From contig JAYYEV010000043.1 in assembly GCA_036159515.1 (NCBI GenBank), forward strand, positions 10,995-74,994: a stretch of DNA of 64,000 nt, written 5' to 3'. A program made the translations under genes and the position numbers. Positions 45,815 to 55,062 of this stretch are shown in pieces. Below the pieces are notes generated by a model, which saw only the letters and a list, made by a program, of their open reading frames with translations, did not search any database and was not told the origin of the DNA. The DNA is from GCA-002727735 sp036159515. Its GTDB lineage: Bacteria > Bacteroidota > Bacteroidia > Flavobacteriales_D > Parvicellaceae. Within the stretch, counting starts at the first letter, position 1, and every line of letters begins with the position of its first letter.

Positions 45815-46174
45815 TTACTCTGATTTTTTAAGCAAATATTTATATATGGTCTGTTCACCAGATTGAGTAACGGTTTGCTCAACATAATTCCATCCATTCT
45901 GATTCATAAAGTTAAGAGCATGAACATTACTGTTGAAGGACACAACTTTTTTATTTTCGTTCATTATATTTTGTCTTTTCATAGACCATTTCTGCCCGTA
46001 GTCGACATAAACTTTAACTTTTGTTGGATTAACTAATCTCGCAGAAATGCTAAGCTCACAATATTCAATATCTAATTTATTAATGTCTGTATCATTAACT
46101 AAAACGTGTTGTGCATTATAGGAACTTATGCAAAAGAAAAGGGCAGCACTTGCCAATAAATTAATTTTTCTCAT
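45815..46174 (-). CDS. Small secreted protein of unknown function
   Basis: 119 aa. Signal peptide ending YNA|QHV. The mature part is about 98 residues, beta-rich, without cysteines except one near the start (EYCELS), and has no recognised family. Short segments such as KVKVYVDYGQKWS and ALNFMNQNGWNYVEQ, with the tail TIYKYLLKKSE, occur in small uncharacterised secreted proteins of this phylum. It stands alone between two ~185-base intergenic stretches that hold no other feature I can support. Confidence 0.7.
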   Translation of the reverse strand: MRKINLLASAALFFCISSYNAQHVLVNDTDINKLDIEYCELSISARLVNPTKVKVYVDYGQKWSMKRQNIMNENKKVVSFNSNVHALNFMNQNGWNYVEQTVTQSGEQTIYKYLLKKSE

Positions 46175-46356
46175 AGTATGAAATTTTAATATTTACATAA
46201 TATTATTAAAATTAATTGAGTAATTATATTTCAAACCATTGTATTTAAATACATAAAAAGCAGAAAATCTTAGAAATAAGCTGATCTAAAAAAAATTAGT
46301 TTCAAAAATTCTGCTAATTATGAAACTGGATTATTAAATATACTATTGAATCAAAG

Positions 46357-47406
46357 TTAGATTTTAAAATTCCAACTGTAGCTGTCTAAATCATTAAGAC
46401 AATGTTGTATGAGTTCAATGCAATTAGATACATCTTTTTTATGAACCATTTCTATTACTTGATGGATATGTCTTGTAGGAATAGAAAAAGCGCCAGCAAT
46501 GGAGCCTCCAGGTGTCATTCTTTGAATATTGGCTGTATCTGTCCCGCCTGCTGTTAAAATTTCATGCTGCCAATTTATTTTATTTTTATCTGCTGTATTC
46601 TGCATGAAATTCACCATTCTAGAATCGCAAATAGTACTTCCATCGAGAATTTTGATGGCTACTCCACTTCCTAAAGACGTAATTTTCTCATGTTCTGCCG
46701 CGCCAGGTACATCGTAGGCAATAGTGGTATCTAGACCAAAACCAAAGTCAGGTTTTATTTTTTGTGTAGCTACTTGTGCCCCTCTTATCCCTACTTCTTC
46801 TTGAACAGTAAATACAGCATACGTATCAAATGCAGGGTTAGTTAATCTTTTAATCGTTTCTATTAAAATGAAAACGGCTATTCTATTGTCAAGGCTCTTA
46901 CAATTCACACAATCTCCCATTTCAATAAATTCCCTCTCTCTTGTTATTGGGTTGCCAATGGATATAATCTTAGCTACCTCTTTTTTAGGCAGACCGAGAT
47001 CTATATAGTAGTCTGTAATCTTGGGGACCTTATTTTTTTCTTCAGGGGTCATTACATGAATTGGCTTTGATCCCATAACTCCAATGATGTCTTTTTTCCC
47101 GTGAACAATGACACGCTGAGATGTCAATGTTTTAGGATCGAATCCGCCAAGTGTGTGAAATTTGAGAAATCCATTAGTATCAATATGAGTGACGATAAAT
47201 CCAATTTCATCCATGTGCGCACCAATCATCACTCTCTTTTTATTGCTTTTTCCTTTTTTGAGCACTATTACGTTACCCATATTATCTAACTCAATGTTAT
47301 CAGCAAAATCTTTGATTTCAGAAATGACTAATGATCTTACTCTATCTTCAAAACCAGGAGCACCTGGAGTCTCACAAATGTTTTTTAATAATGTTGTATT
47401 AATCAT
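46357..47406 (-). CDS. M42 family aminopeptidase (glutamyl aminopeptidase-like)
   Basis: 349 aa. M42 hallmarks: ICETPGAPGFEDRVRS, GAHMDEIGFIVTHID with a metal-binding His, DCVNCKSLDNRIA, VQEEVGIRGAQVA with the catalytic glutamate, and a final TAGGTDTANIQ. These enzymes are dodecameric cytosolic aminopeptidases with two metal ions that finish peptide breakdown. Two bases separate it from pyruvate kinase upstream, so it is probably the third gene of the IPExxxVDY-pyk-M42 transcript. Confidence 0.9.
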   Translation of the reverse strand: MINTTLLKNICETPGAPGFEDRVRSLVISEIKDFADNIELDNMGNVIVLKKGKSNKKRVMIGAHMDEIGFIVTHIDTNGFLKFHTLGGFDPKTLTSQRVIVHGKKDIIGVMGSKPIHVMTPEEKNKVPKITDYYIDLGLPKKEVAKIISIGNPITREREFIEMGDCVNCKSLDNRIAVFILIETIKRLTNPAFDTYAVFTVQEEVGIRGAQVATQKIKPDFGFGLDTTIAYDVPGAAEHEKITSLGSGVAIKILDGSTICDSRMVNFMQNTADKNKINWQHEILTAGGTDTANIQRMTPGGSIAGAFSIPTRHIHQVIEMVHKKDVSNCIELIQHCLNDLDSYSWNFKI

Positions 47407-47408
47407 AG

Positions 47409-48833
47409 TTATTCTATGTAGCTTAATTTGAGCATGTTTGTTTTTCCTCCCTCACCAAGAGGCATGCTAGCTGTATTTATAATTAAGTCTCCACTTTCAA
47501 CTAATTGTTGTTTCTTGAGTAAATGATGAATATCAGCTATAGTGTGATCTGTACTTATGGTTTTGTCGTAATAAAAGGTCATTACCCCCCAAACTAAGGA
47601 TAAAGTACTAAGTAGTTTCTTATTACTGGAGAAAACAAATATAGATGACTGAGGTCTTTGACTTGAAATTTTGTAAGATGTGTATCCAGAATGAGTCATG
47701 GTAATAATAGCTTTTGCACTTACCCGTTGAGCTAATCTACAAGCGTTAAAGCAGATGGAATCGGTAATAAATCTTTCGTGATTCTTTTTGGGCATTGTTT
47801 CCTTTATAAAAAGCTCAGTGTATTTTTTTTCTACTTCCTGTATAATTCTTGACATGATTTTAACAACTTCTACGGGATGTTTTCCTACAGATGTCTCACC
47901 ACTTAGCATGACGGCATCTACTCCATCCATTACAGCATTAGCCACATCATTAACTTCCGCACGATTTGGCGTAATGTTATCCATCATGCTTTCCATCATT
48001 TGAGTGGCAATAATTACTGGTTTGGCCATTTCTTTAGCTTTTTGAGCAATTTTCTTTTGGATTAAAGGAACATTTTCTAGAGGAATTTCGACACCTAAAT
48101 CTCCTCTAGCAACCATTACGGCATCGGTTTCCTGCATTATTCCGTCTAAATCTTCAACTGCTTCTGGTTTTTCAATTTTAGCAATTATTTTGGCGTTTCC
48201 ATTCATACTTGCTATAAGGTGCCTTAACTCTATTATTTCCCTAGCTGATCTCACAAATGAAAATCCAACCCAATCTACTTCTTGCGAAAGAGCTACTTCA
48301 AGATCTGCTTTATCTTTTGCGGTTAAACTTGAAGTTGAAATTTTAGTATTGGGGAGATTAACTCCCTTTCTAGAAAATAAGATACCCCCAGCAATTACCT
48401 CTGTAATTATTTCATCTTTTTGGTTGGTCTTCTTTACTTCAAGAAGAATTTTACCATCATCCAACAGAATTTTTTCTCCTTTATTCACATCAAAAGGCAA
48501 TTGGCTATAATTCACAAATGCAGATTTTCCTTTAGGAGTTTGATCACCAGTATATAGGGTGAAATCATCTTTTTTTTCTAAAAGCAATCCTTCAGCAGGC
48601 ATATCTCCAATTCTAATTTTAGGACCTTGTAAGTCAGCAAGTAATGCCGAATGAGTTTCTAACTTTTTATCTACTTCTCTTATTAATGCAATAGCTTTAA
48701 TATGATCTTCGTGGCTGCCATGAGAGAAATTGATTCTGAAAACATTCACACCCTGCTTTATCATATTTTCTATAATCTCCTTTGAATTAGTGGAAGGACC
48801 CACGGTGGCCACTATTTTCGTTCTTTTATTCAT
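47409..48833 (-). CDS. pyk: Pyruvate kinase
   Basis: 474 aa. RTKIVATVGPS start, RINFSHGSHEDH substrate loop, KIAKIEKPEAVEDLDGI active site with the catalytic lysine, MVARGDLGVEIP and TQMMESM motifs, and the C-terminal allosteric domain. It makes pyruvate and ATP from phosphoenolpyruvate. Gene order IPExxxVDY-pyk-M42 is tight (1- and 2-base gaps). No feature suggests loss of function. Confidence 0.95.
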   Translation of the reverse strand: MNKRTKIVATVGPSTNSKEIIENMIKQGVNVFRINFSHGSHEDHIKAIALIREVDKKLETHSALLADLQGPKIRIGDMPAEGLLLEKKDDFTLYTGDQTPKGKSAFVNYSQLPFDVNKGEKILLDDGKILLEVKKTNQKDEIITEVIAGGILFSRKGVNLPNTKISTSSLTAKDKADLEVALSQEVDWVGFSFVRSAREIIELRHLIASMNGNAKIIAKIEKPEAVEDLDGIMQETDAVMVARGDLGVEIPLENVPLIQKKIAQKAKEMAKPVIIATQMMESMMDNITPNRAEVNDVANAVMDGVDAVMLSGETSVGKHPVEVVKIMSRIIQEVEKKYTELFIKETMPKKNHERFITDSICFNACRLAQRVSAKAIITMTHSGYTSYKISSQRPQSSIFVFSSNKKLLSTLSLVWGVMTFYYDKTISTDHTIADIHHLLKKQQLVESGDLIINTASMPLGEGGKTNMLKLSYIE

Positions 48834-48834
48834 G

Positions 48835-49254
48835 TTAAAAAATTAAATTTTTTTTGGATTGAAGAATAGACACATCAACCTTGTTTACTGCGAGAACAAA
48901 TGGGATATCTTTGAGTTTGTCAATGACATCATTAGAACTCATTAGATCGCTTGATTTAATCATAAGAAAGAAATCAACATGTTTCTGCTCTTCGATTAAA
49001 TGATAATTTTCATATTTATTTCCTATTAAATAATACGTTTCGAGAACATCATCACGTTCAAATTTAAATACAGGAAATTGACTATTTTGTTTTTCTTGTT
49101 GATTAAAAATAACTTCAATATTTTCTGCTGTTCTTTCTAATGAAAGACCTAATAAATTATTTATTGCCCAACAAATCCTGTAATCTTTTTCATGGCTTGA
49201 TATTCCATAAAGATCAAAATCATATTCGTATTCCTCCTCTAAATGATATTTCAT
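48835..49254 (-). CDS. IPExxxVDY family protein
   Basis: 139 aa, cytosolic. The C-terminal IPFVLAVNKVDVS followed by KKNLIF corresponds to the family's IPExxxVDY motif region (with substitutions), and the N-terminal YDFDLYGISSHEKDYRICWAINN matches the family opening. It is found only in Bacteroidota, commonly beside pyruvate kinase, as here (1 base). Function is unknown; the position suggests a regulatory or accessory link to Pyk, which is inference. Confidence 0.78.
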   Translation of the reverse strand: MKYHLEEEYEYDFDLYGISSHEKDYRICWAINNLLGLSLERTAENIEVIFNQQEKQNSQFPVFKFERDDVLETYYLIGNKYENYHLIEEQKHVDFFLMIKSSDLMSSNDVIDKLKDIPFVLAVNKVDVSILQSKKNLIF

Positions 49255-49352
49255 TCAAATAAATGTATCCTAATTTAACCTAAAAATAGTAGTAAAGATT
49301 ATTAGATATACATAATTGATTGTGAACTTAACGTTTAATTAATGAAAGGGAT

Positions 49353-50765
49353 TTACATATTTAAAATGTATTGACTTGCACTATACAGTAAATCTTCGTT
49401 GAAAGCATTGCTCATAAGTTGCACACCAAAGGGTAAATTGTTGGAGTGTTGACCCATTGGTAACGAAATAGCCGGAAGGCCAACTATGTTTGCATGAACT
49501 GTAAAAATGTCCTGCAAATACATTTGGATAGGGTCATTTATTTCACCTATTTTGAAAGCAGTAGTTGGTGTAGTTGGAAAAAGCAAAATATCGTTCTCTG
49601 TTAACATTTGCTCAGTTTCTTCCTTAATTAATCTTCTTACTTTTTGAGCCTTTGTAAAATAGGCATCATAATAACCAGAACTCAAGACAAAATTCCCCAA
49701 CATTATTCTTCTTTTAACCTCTAAGCCAAAACCTTCTGTTCGGCTAAGTTCATACGTGGAGTTTATGTCATTTGCGTTTTCACTTCTGTAGCCAAAATGA
49801 GCTCCATCGTATCGTGCTAGGTTAGATGATGCTTCAGCTGTAGTTAAAACATAATAACAAGGAACAAGATGTTTTACAAATGGGAAATTGATATAGTTAA
49901 TTTGATGCCCATCCCTTTTTAATTTTTGAATGATGGAATCAGTTTGTGTTTTGATTTCAGGGTCAAGGCTTTTAAAGTGAAGGTAATCTTTGGGGATACC
50001 TACAGTCATTTTTTTGCTAAGTGGATCAATTTTCTTTTGATGGGTTTTTGTATTAGCTATTGTGCTATCAAATTCATCTTTTCCGCTCATGATATGAGTC
50101 AACAAACAAGCATCTTGAATTTGATTGGTAAATACACCAATTTGGTCAAAACTTGAGGCATATGCTAACAACCCATTTCTTGAAATTCTGCCATATGATG
50201 GTTTCATACCAATAACCCCACAAAATGATGCGGGTTGCCGAATAGAACCACCAGTGTCTGAACCTAATGATGCCATACACAATCCTTCTGCAACAGCTAC
50301 GGCTGAACCCCCAGAAGAGCCACCAGGAACCCTAGTTTCGTCTAAATGATGCTTTACTGGACCATAATAACTATTTTCATTGGAGCTCCCCATAGCAAAT
50401 TCATCACAATTTAACCTACCAATGATAATGGCATCTTCTTTTAAAAGTCGTTGTACAGCGGTGGCATTAAACACAGAATTAAAGCCATTCAAAATTTTAG
50501 ATGATGCAGTAACTTCATGATTTTTATAGCAAATATTATCTTTAATGCCGATAATCATACCTGCTAGAGCACCTTGATTTTTGTCCTTGATTTTATCGTT
50601 AATTTCAGCAGCTTTTTTTAGTGCACTGTCCTTAAAAATTTCAATAAATGCATTTGTACTAGAATGCTCTATCTTTTGGAAATAATGCTTGCAGACGTCT
50701 GCAAGATCTAACTTACCTTGAACTAAAAGTTGATTAATTTCTGAAAAAGAAGAAGGAAGATTCAA
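49353..50765 (-). CDS. gatA: Glutamyl-tRNA(Gln) amidotransferase subunit A
   Basis: 470 aa amidase-signature protein. The Ser-cisSer-Lys triad is intact: Lys75 (GIKDNICY), cis-Ser150 (PGGSSGGSA) and Ser174 (LGSDTGGSIRQP). C-terminal FPTTPTTAFKIGE and LPFGVQLM are typical of GatA. It transfers ammonia from glutamine to Glu-tRNA(Gln) with GatB and GatC; GatC is encoded at 62450 and GatB is not in this window. It follows tatA after 6 bases and shares its transcript. Confidence 0.93.
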   Translation of the reverse strand: MNLPSSFSEINQLLVQGKLDLADVCKHYFQKIEHSSTNAFIEIFKDSALKKAAEINDKIKDKNQGALAGMIIGIKDNICYKNHEVTASSKILNGFNSVFNATAVQRLLKEDAIIIGRLNCDEFAMGSSNENSYYGPVKHHLDETRVPGGSSGGSAVAVAEGLCMASLGSDTGGSIRQPASFCGVIGMKPSYGRISRNGLLAYASSFDQIGVFTNQIQDACLLTHIMSGKDEFDSTIANTKTHQKKIDPLSKKMTVGIPKDYLHFKSLDPEIKTQTDSIIQKLKRDGHQINYINFPFVKHLVPCYYVLTTAEASSNLARYDGAHFGYRSENANDINSTYELSRTEGFGLEVKRRIMLGNFVLSSGYYDAYFTKAQKVRRLIKEETEQMLTENDILLFPTTPTTAFKIGEINDPIQMYLQDIFTVHANIVGLPAISLPMGQHSNNLPFGVQLMSNAFNEDLLYSASQYILNM

Positions 50766-50771
50766 GACAAT

Positions 50772-50957
50772 TTATGCTTTTTTATCCGCATCGCTTTCAT
50801 CCTTATTTGTAGCGTCTTTAAATTCTTTAACGCCTTTACCTAATCCGCGCATTAGTTCAGGTATTTTTTTACCACCAAAAAGGAGCAGAACCACAATAAC
50901 AATGAGCACAATACCCCAGGGCCCCATTTTTTGAACGAATAAAAACATGTTTTCCAT
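50772..50957 (-). CDS. tatA: Twin-arginine translocase TatA/TatE family subunit
   Basis: 61 aa. One transmembrane helix (about 16-28), the hinge FGGKKIPELMRGLGKGVKEF and an acidic, flexible tail, all typical of TatA. TatA oligomers form the channel for folded Tat substrates with TatC (not in this window). A -7 box ends 4 bases before this ATG, predicting a leaderless mRNA. gatA follows after 6 bases. Confidence 0.92.
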   Translation of the reverse strand: MENMFLFVQKMGPWGIVLIVIVVLLLFGGKKIPELMRGLGKGVKEFKDATNKDESDADKKA

Positions 50958-50961
50958 GCGA

Positions 50962-50969
50962 CAAATGTA
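50962..50969 (-). promoter_or_regulatory. Candidate -7 box (TACATTTG) directly before tatA
   Basis: On the minus strand TACATTTG ends 4 bases before the tatA ATG, so transcription would start at or just inside the start codon. It would drive tatA-gatA independently of the upstream genes. No -33 TTG is apparent. Confidence 0.45.
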
Positions 50970-50978
50970 TTAAAAAAT

Positions 50979-51419
50979 TTAAAGTCTAAAACCAGTTATA
51001 GCAGAAACACAACCTGATATTTCTTCTTTTTCTTCAGCTTCACCTTCATTACTATTTGCAGATGATTTAGGAATGATCAAGGAAATTATAAGTTGTTGAG
51101 TTGTAGATACTCTAAAATCAAAGTTCTTAATTTCTTCACCATGGTTATCAAAATATAATTGTCGCTTTGCGTTTCGGATGGTAAATTGAATATTTCCAAG
51201 TGATTCATCAGCACAAACAGCTATACGATAATGTTGACCTTTGTAGAAAGTGGCTATAAATTGGTGCTTTTCACCGGGTTTTAACTCACTGGTATTTGAC
51301 TCACCTGTGGCTACGTAATTCCCCAGAAGCTTTTTACAATATTCTTTCGCAAAACCGCGACATTGAGCATTTGAATTTGAAATAACAAATAGGCTGAATA
51401 GGATGATTATAAGTCTCAT
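50979..51419 (-). CDS. Secreted protein of unknown function
   Basis: 146 aa. Signal peptide ending NSNA|QCR. The mature part has conserved cysteines near both ends (CRGFAKEYC, GCVSAIT), a beta-rich centre (HQFIATFYKGQHYRIAVCA, LGNIQFTIRNAKRQLYFDN) and an acidic NSNEGEAEEKEE stretch. I do not recognise a family; the pair with the following lipoprotein recurs in Bacteroidota. It starts 4 bases inside the end of the upstream lipoprotein gene, implying translational coupling. Confidence 0.75.
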   Translation of the reverse strand: MRLIIILFSLFVISNSNAQCRGFAKEYCKKLLGNYVATGESNTSELKPGEKHQFIATFYKGQHYRIAVCADESLGNIQFTIRNAKRQLYFDNHGEEIKNFDFRVSTTQQLIISLIIPKSSANSNEGEAEEKEEISGCVSAITGFRL

Positions 51420-52306
51420 AAGAATTGATTTAATATATTTTGTCTAATACTTAAAATTTTATTTCGGATTAAATTAAGATCAGTCTCTTTCAAATTAAAG
51501 GTAAGATAATTTCCTAACTCATATTCATTATCAATTAACTTAATAGAAGTTGAATCTAGGTTTTCAATAGGATAAGGAATACTGTCAAATATCGATTTAA
51601 GCTCTATTAATGGAGAAATGATGTATTCGTTTATTCTATCGCTAAACTCAAAAGTTTTATTCAATTGAATCAAGTTTTCTAATACTATTTTTTGATCAGA
51701 TATAATTTCTTTAATGGATTTGTTTGTGGTATCAACTAATGATAATCCACAAGCAATATGAATTCCTTCTACCCAACCACCAGTTATAAGCAAAGCCGCT
51801 AAATCATGATCTTCATTTTCTTTTAGCATATTATCAATCTCCCAAAATTGATCACTAATGATAATCTGCATGGAATCCTTATTGTTTATGTTATTATCAA
51901 TTCTCTTTTTGGTTTGGTCATTAATGACTGCACTTAAATTAATCTGCTTAGCTAGTTTAATCACTTCTTCTAGTAATCGACTGGTTTCTTTTTGCTTTTC
52001 ATATACCATAGTGTAGTTAAGGTCAGTGCTTAAAACTCCTAATACCAAAGCAGCGCTTGTTTTTTTGGAAAACGGCATTAATTCATCTTTGGGAAACAAA
52101 AGATCACCAGAAAATTTTAATCCACCTTCTCGAATTAGAACGGTTGTTTCAATAGGAGAAGGAATACTGTAATAAATATTTTCTAATACTTCATCATTAG
52201 GATTTGAATCGGTTGGAACTACAGTATTTAGAACTACTTTTTTTTCTTCTACCGAATCACAACTTATTATGGCAGACAATATAACGTATATAAGGAGTTT
52301 TTTCAT
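51416..52306 (-). CDS. Conserved Bacteroidota lipoprotein, function unknown
   Basis: 296 aa. Lipobox AIISC (Cys16). The mature part is helical, with LVLGVLSTDLNYTMVYEKQKE, DQFWEIDNMLKENEDHDLAAL and LLITGGWVEGIHIACGL as its best segments, recognisable from an uncharacterised periplasmic lipoprotein family. The chain is rich in isoleucine, glutamate and asparagine with no enzymatic motif. It abuts polA (next base) upstream and overlaps the small secreted protein gene by 4 bases downstream. Confidence 0.75.
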   Translation of the reverse strand: MKKLLIYVILSAIISCDSVEEKKVVLNTVVPTDSNPNDEVLENIYYSIPSPIETTVLIREGGLKFSGDLLFPKDELMPFSKKTSAALVLGVLSTDLNYTMVYEKQKETSRLLEEVIKLAKQINLSAVINDQTKKRIDNNINNKDSMQIIISDQFWEIDNMLKENEDHDLAALLITGGWVEGIHIACGLSLVDTTNKSIKEIISDQKIVLENLIQLNKTFEFSDRINEYIISPLIELKSIFDSIPYPIENLDSTSIKLIDNEYELGNYLTFNLKETDLNLIRNKILSIRQNILNQFL

Positions 52307-55057
52307 TTAATGCGCTTCAAGCCAGTTTTCTCCAACCCCTATTTCAATTTTTAAAGGAACATTAAAATCTATAGCATGGGTCATCTTATCTTGGACTAAT
52401 TTTATTAATTCACTTTCTTCTTCTTTTGCCATATCAAACACCAGTTCATCATGGACTTGAAGCAACAGCTTTGATCTCATTTTAGCTTTTATCATTTCTT
52501 TGTGTATATCGATCATCGCCATTTTTATTATATCTGCTGCACTACCTTGTATAGGTGCGTTAATAGCATTTCGTTCATCAAAACCTCTCATGGTAGCATT
52601 ACCACTATTGATATTATGTAGAAAACGTTTTCGTTTTAAAATAGTTTCCACATAGCCCAATTTTTTGGCCTTTTCAATGTTATTTTCCATATATTCTTTT
52701 ACGAGAGGAAATTCTTTAAAATAGTTATCTATGATCAATTTACTCTCAGATCTTTTTATGCCTAAGCGTTGGGATAATCCAAATGCAGATATGCCATAAA
52801 TAATTCCAAAGTTTACCATTTTAGCTTTATTCCTCATTTCTTTATCAACCTCCTCAGTAGTGGATTGGAATATTTTTGCAGCCGTCTCCGTATGAATATC
52901 TCTATTGTTTTTAAAGGCATTTATCATAGATTCATCTTTGCTCAACCCAGCGATTATTCGCAATTCAATTTGTGAATAATCTGCACAAAGAATTAAATGG
53001 TTGGAATCTTTTGGACAAAAAGCCTTTCTTATTTCTTTTCCGAGTGCAGTTCTGACAGGTATATTTTGAAGGTTGGGCCCCGTAGAACTTAATCTTCCTG
53101 TGGCTGTCACAGATTGCATGTAGTTAGTATGCACTCTATTTGTTTTGGGTTCTATGAGTTTTGGAAGTGCGTCCACATAGGTAGTTAGTAATTTTTTTTG
53201 TGTACGATATTGAAGTACATGATCAATGATGGTATGCTTACCTTTTAACTTGAGTAGAGTAGCTTCGTCTGTTTTAAATTGACCTGTTTTTGTTTTTTTA
53301 GCCTTTTCATCCAGTTTTAGATGTCCAAATAAAATTTCTCCTAGTTGTTTGGGAGAGTCAATATTGAAAGTAGTTCCCGCTTCTTGAAACATTCTTTCTT
53401 GTAACGTATTTAGGTTTTGATTGAGAAGCTGAGAAAATGCTTCGAGTTCCTGCGTATTAATACTAATACCCGCTCTTTCCATATGAAAAAGTACCTCAAT
53501 TAAGGGCATCTCTACTTTTTCAAAAAGAGATTCTAGCTTCAAGGATTTTAGTTTTGTTTTGAAATCCAAGTAAAGTTGATATGTGAGGTCAGCATCTTCT
53601 GCGGCGTAATCTTTTAGCTGTTCGGTGGGAACATCGCTCATATTAATTTGTTGTCTCTTTTTTTCACCAATTAAATCCTCAATAGGTATAGGATTATAAT
53701 TTAGTACTGTTCTTGACAAATGGTCAAGGTTATGTCTTTGTTCTGCATCAATTAAATAATGAGCGATCATGGTATCGAAAATTGGACCCTCAATATGAAT
53801 GCCGTTTTCAAATAACACGCCGAGGTCGAACTTAAGATTATGTGCTATCTTAATGCTATTAGATTTAAAAAAAGGTTGGTAGAGTTTTAAAATTTCGTGA
53901 TTATTATCGTGACTTAAATCGCAATAGAACCCTTCGTTAGCCTTGAATGAAAACGAAATCCCTAGTAATTTAGCTTCATTAATTTTAAGAGATGTGGTTT
54001 CCGTATCAAAAGAAACAGTCTTCTCCTTTGATAGCTGTTCAATAAAATTTATGTGTTCTTGTTTAGAGCTAATCAGTTGGTAATTTTTTTGGACGGACTG
54101 TATAGAATCCAATTTCTTTTCTTCCTCTTTTATTTCGGCTTCCGTCATCGATCCAAAAAGATCCATTTGTTTTTCTTGAATAATGGGTTTTCCCAAAATC
54201 CGTTTACCTAGCTGATTAAATTCAAGGTGTTGTAATAGCTTGATGAGTTCTTTTTCATTCACTTCTTTTCTTGAAAATGCTGACTCATCAAATTCAACGG
54301 GACAATCTAAAATAATAGTGGCAAGCTGTTTGGATAATATAGCCTGCTCTGCATAATTTTCTACATTTTCTTTTAATTTCCCCTTCAAATCATGGGTATT
54401 TTTGATAAGGTTTTCTATGCTTCCATAGCTTGAAATTAATTTTTTAGCTGTTTTTTCTCCTACTCCTGGAACTCCTGGTATATTATCTACAGCATCGCCC
54501 CACAATCCAAGGATATCGATAACTTGTAAGGGATCCTTCACTTCAAATTTTTCACACACTTCTTTTGGTCCTAGAATTTCACTTGGGTTACCAGAACGAC
54601 CAGGCTTGTAAATAAAAATATGATCAGATACTAATTGCCCAAAATCTTTATCGGGAGTCATCATGTATGTCTCAAACCCCTTTTTTTCGGCTTGTTTGGC
54701 TAACGTGCCAATTACATCGTCAGCTTCAAATCCTTCCTCCATTTCTACCTTAATGTTCATGGCTTTTAGCAGGTCAAAAATATGAGGTATTGCTTTTCTT
54801 ATATCTTCAGGCATTTCTTGTCTATTTGCCTTGTAATCCGCAAAAACACCCTCTCTATCTGATCCTCCGGGGGGGTCAAAAACCACACCTATGTGAGAGG
54901 GGTCAAATTTATTGATTACTTCCAATAAACTATTGCAGAAACCAAAAATCGCGGAGGTGTTTAGCCCCTTTGAATTTATTCTAGGGTTTTTTATAAATGC
55001 AAAGTGTGCTCTGTATATTAAGGCATATGCGTCTAATAAAATAAGTTTTTTTGACAT
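52307..55057 (-). CDS. polA: DNA polymerase I
   Basis: 916 aa, all three activities. The 5' nuclease domain (about 1-290) starts LILLDAYALIYRAHFAF and has PDKDFGQLV. The 3'-5' exonuclease (about 325-520) keeps its acidic residues in SFDTETTSL, AHNLKFDLGVL and YAAEDADLTYQL, so proofreading should be active, unlike in many bacteria. The polymerase has motif A LCADYSQIELRII, motif B KMVNFGIIYG and motif C QVHDELVFD. It fills gaps and removes Okazaki primers. It lies between the glutaminyl cyclase gene (5-base gap) and the lipoprotein gene. Confidence 0.95.
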   Translation of the reverse strand: MSKKLILLDAYALIYRAHFAFIKNPRINSKGLNTSAIFGFCNSLLEVINKFDPSHIGVVFDPPGGSDREGVFADYKANRQEMPEDIRKAIPHIFDLLKAMNIKVEMEEGFEADDVIGTLAKQAEKKGFETYMMTPDKDFGQLVSDHIFIYKPGRSGNPSEILGPKEVCEKFEVKDPLQVIDILGLWGDAVDNIPGVPGVGEKTAKKLISSYGSIENLIKNTHDLKGKLKENVENYAEQAILSKQLATIILDCPVEFDESAFSRKEVNEKELIKLLQHLEFNQLGKRILGKPIIQEKQMDLFGSMTEAEIKEEEKKLDSIQSVQKNYQLISSKQEHINFIEQLSKEKTVSFDTETTSLKINEAKLLGISFSFKANEGFYCDLSHDNNHEILKLYQPFFKSNSIKIAHNLKFDLGVLFENGIHIEGPIFDTMIAHYLIDAEQRHNLDHLSRTVLNYNPIPIEDLIGEKKRQQINMSDVPTEQLKDYAAEDADLTYQLYLDFKTKLKSLKLESLFEKVEMPLIEVLFHMERAGISINTQELEAFSQLLNQNLNTLQERMFQEAGTTFNIDSPKQLGEILFGHLKLDEKAKKTKTGQFKTDEATLLKLKGKHTIIDHVLQYRTQKKLLTTYVDALPKLIEPKTNRVHTNYMQSVTATGRLSSTGPNLQNIPVRTALGKEIRKAFCPKDSNHLILCADYSQIELRIIAGLSKDESMINAFKNNRDIHTETAAKIFQSTTEEVDKEMRNKAKMVNFGIIYGISAFGLSQRLGIKRSESKLIIDNYFKEFPLVKEYMENNIEKAKKLGYVETILKRKRFLHNINSGNATMRGFDERNAINAPIQGSAADIIKMAMIDIHKEMIKAKMRSKLLLQVHDELVFDMAKEEESELIKLVQDKMTHAIDFNVPLKIEIGVGENWLEAH

Positions 55058-55062
55058 TTTAT

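Noticed and set aside
46298..46327. AGTTTCA/TGAAACT inverted repeat upstream of the M42 gene end
   Set aside because: Seven base pairs with a 16-base loop in AT-rich DNA; likely chance.
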